Origin: Burkholderiaceae bacterium
GTDB lineage: Bacteria > Pseudomonadota > Gammaproteobacteria > Burkholderiales > Burkholderiaceae_E
DNA length: 50,888 bases
NCBI GenBank assembly: GCA_016710525.1
Contig: JADJVQ010000046.1
Coordinates: 1 to 50,888 of the forward strand
Reading direction: 5' to 3'
In this document: piece after piece, positions 50,691 through 50,888 of the stretch
Layout of the letters: every line of letters begins with the position of its first letter
Numbering within the stretch: the first letter of the stretch is position 1
The notes under the pieces: generated by a model
The model's input: only the letters and a program-made list of their open reading frames with translations
Told to the model about the DNA's origin: nothing
The model's database searches: none
Position numbers and translations under genes: made by a program

Positions 50691-50888
50691 TATGGGTTCT
50701 CGGGGCAGAGCATGTTCGCCGCAACGTCTCTTGCACCCTGCTGCGAGGCGTTCGCGAAGACCGTGACCGGCGGGAACGGGGCCAGCCGCGCCGCGTGATC
50801 GCGGCACACGATGCTGACCAGTTCCCGCGCTGACAGAATCGCGGCCATTTGAAGCCGTATCAGGATGACCGCGGGCGTCGCGTCGAAG
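50691..50888 (-). pseudogene. Possible LysR effector-domain fragment at window edge
   Basis: The minus strand reads RDHAARLAPFPPVTVFANAS QQ, similar to DHARRLGLFLPVTVFVNASL in the duplicated LysR remnants. The DNA is clearly related but diverged. The frame runs to the window end, so it may be the tail of a real gene outside. Confidence 0.35.

Noticed and set aside
1..50888. CRISPR arrays, rRNA or tRNA genes
   Set aside because: No regular repeat-spacer pattern and no recognisable RNA gene was seen by reading both strands.

Overview
The window is a GC-rich, mosaic accessory region, most likely from a betaproteobacterium of the Burkholderiales type. The evidence is CadR/CadA and HME-RND metal resistance, Bug/TctC-type binding proteins, PEP-CTERM exosortase substrates, a RIT (recombinase-in-trio) element, IS66, IS3 and IS21-like sequences and a Tn3-family remnant. 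No rRNA, tRNA, CRISPR array or replication origin was recognised.

Layout. (1) 1-8469, metal resistance: a CzcCBA/CusCBA-like RND efflux operon (small membrane protein, adaptor, 1039-aa permease, small periplasmic protein), then a divergent cadR/cadA pair sharing a MerR-type promoter with a 19-bp spacer, and a DUF3703 gene overlapping the end of cadA. (2) 8688-22685, a patchwork: two full copies of an unrecognised Tat-signal protein with an identical 84-bp upstream region, an HEPN/RES-type protein, an HEPN-like protein, a decayed hsdM 5' fragment, two PEP-CTERM proteins, a frameshifted TonB-domain gene, a complete IS66 element with 8-bp target duplication, and an HAF-repeat gene cut by an IS21-like end next to an IS3 transposase. 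(3) 22962-31635, an intact catabolic block: a LysR regulator divergent from a minus-strand run of TauD-type dioxygenase, family-5 solute-binding protein, two permeases, two ATPases and a second TauD/TfdA dioxygenase. (4) 31815-33111, gene debris (RND permease tail, DsrE tail, LysR tail). (5) 33243-37847, soeABC, a cytoplasmic sulfite:quinone oxidoreductase of the molybdopterin family. (6) 37883-41721, a RIT element inserted in an istB remnant, ending in an IS21-like terminus. (7) 41905-46016, a second copy of the 0.88-kb LysR-tail/soeA-head segment, then a Bug protein gene and two more TauD/TfdA dioxygenase genes. (8) 46265-50888, a ku gene head cut by a Tn3-family element, a DUF4145 gene and a third, truncated copy of the Tat-signal family.

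How it may work together (inference): the LysR-regulated block looks like an import-and-oxygenase pathway. TauD-type enzymes can release sulfite from sulfonates, and SoeABC oxidises cytoplasmic sulfite to sulfate with electrons going to quinone. The neighbourhood is therefore a candidate organosulfonate uptake, desulfonation and sulfite-oxidation island, assembled and partly duplicated by mobile elements. The substrate cannot be named from sequence.
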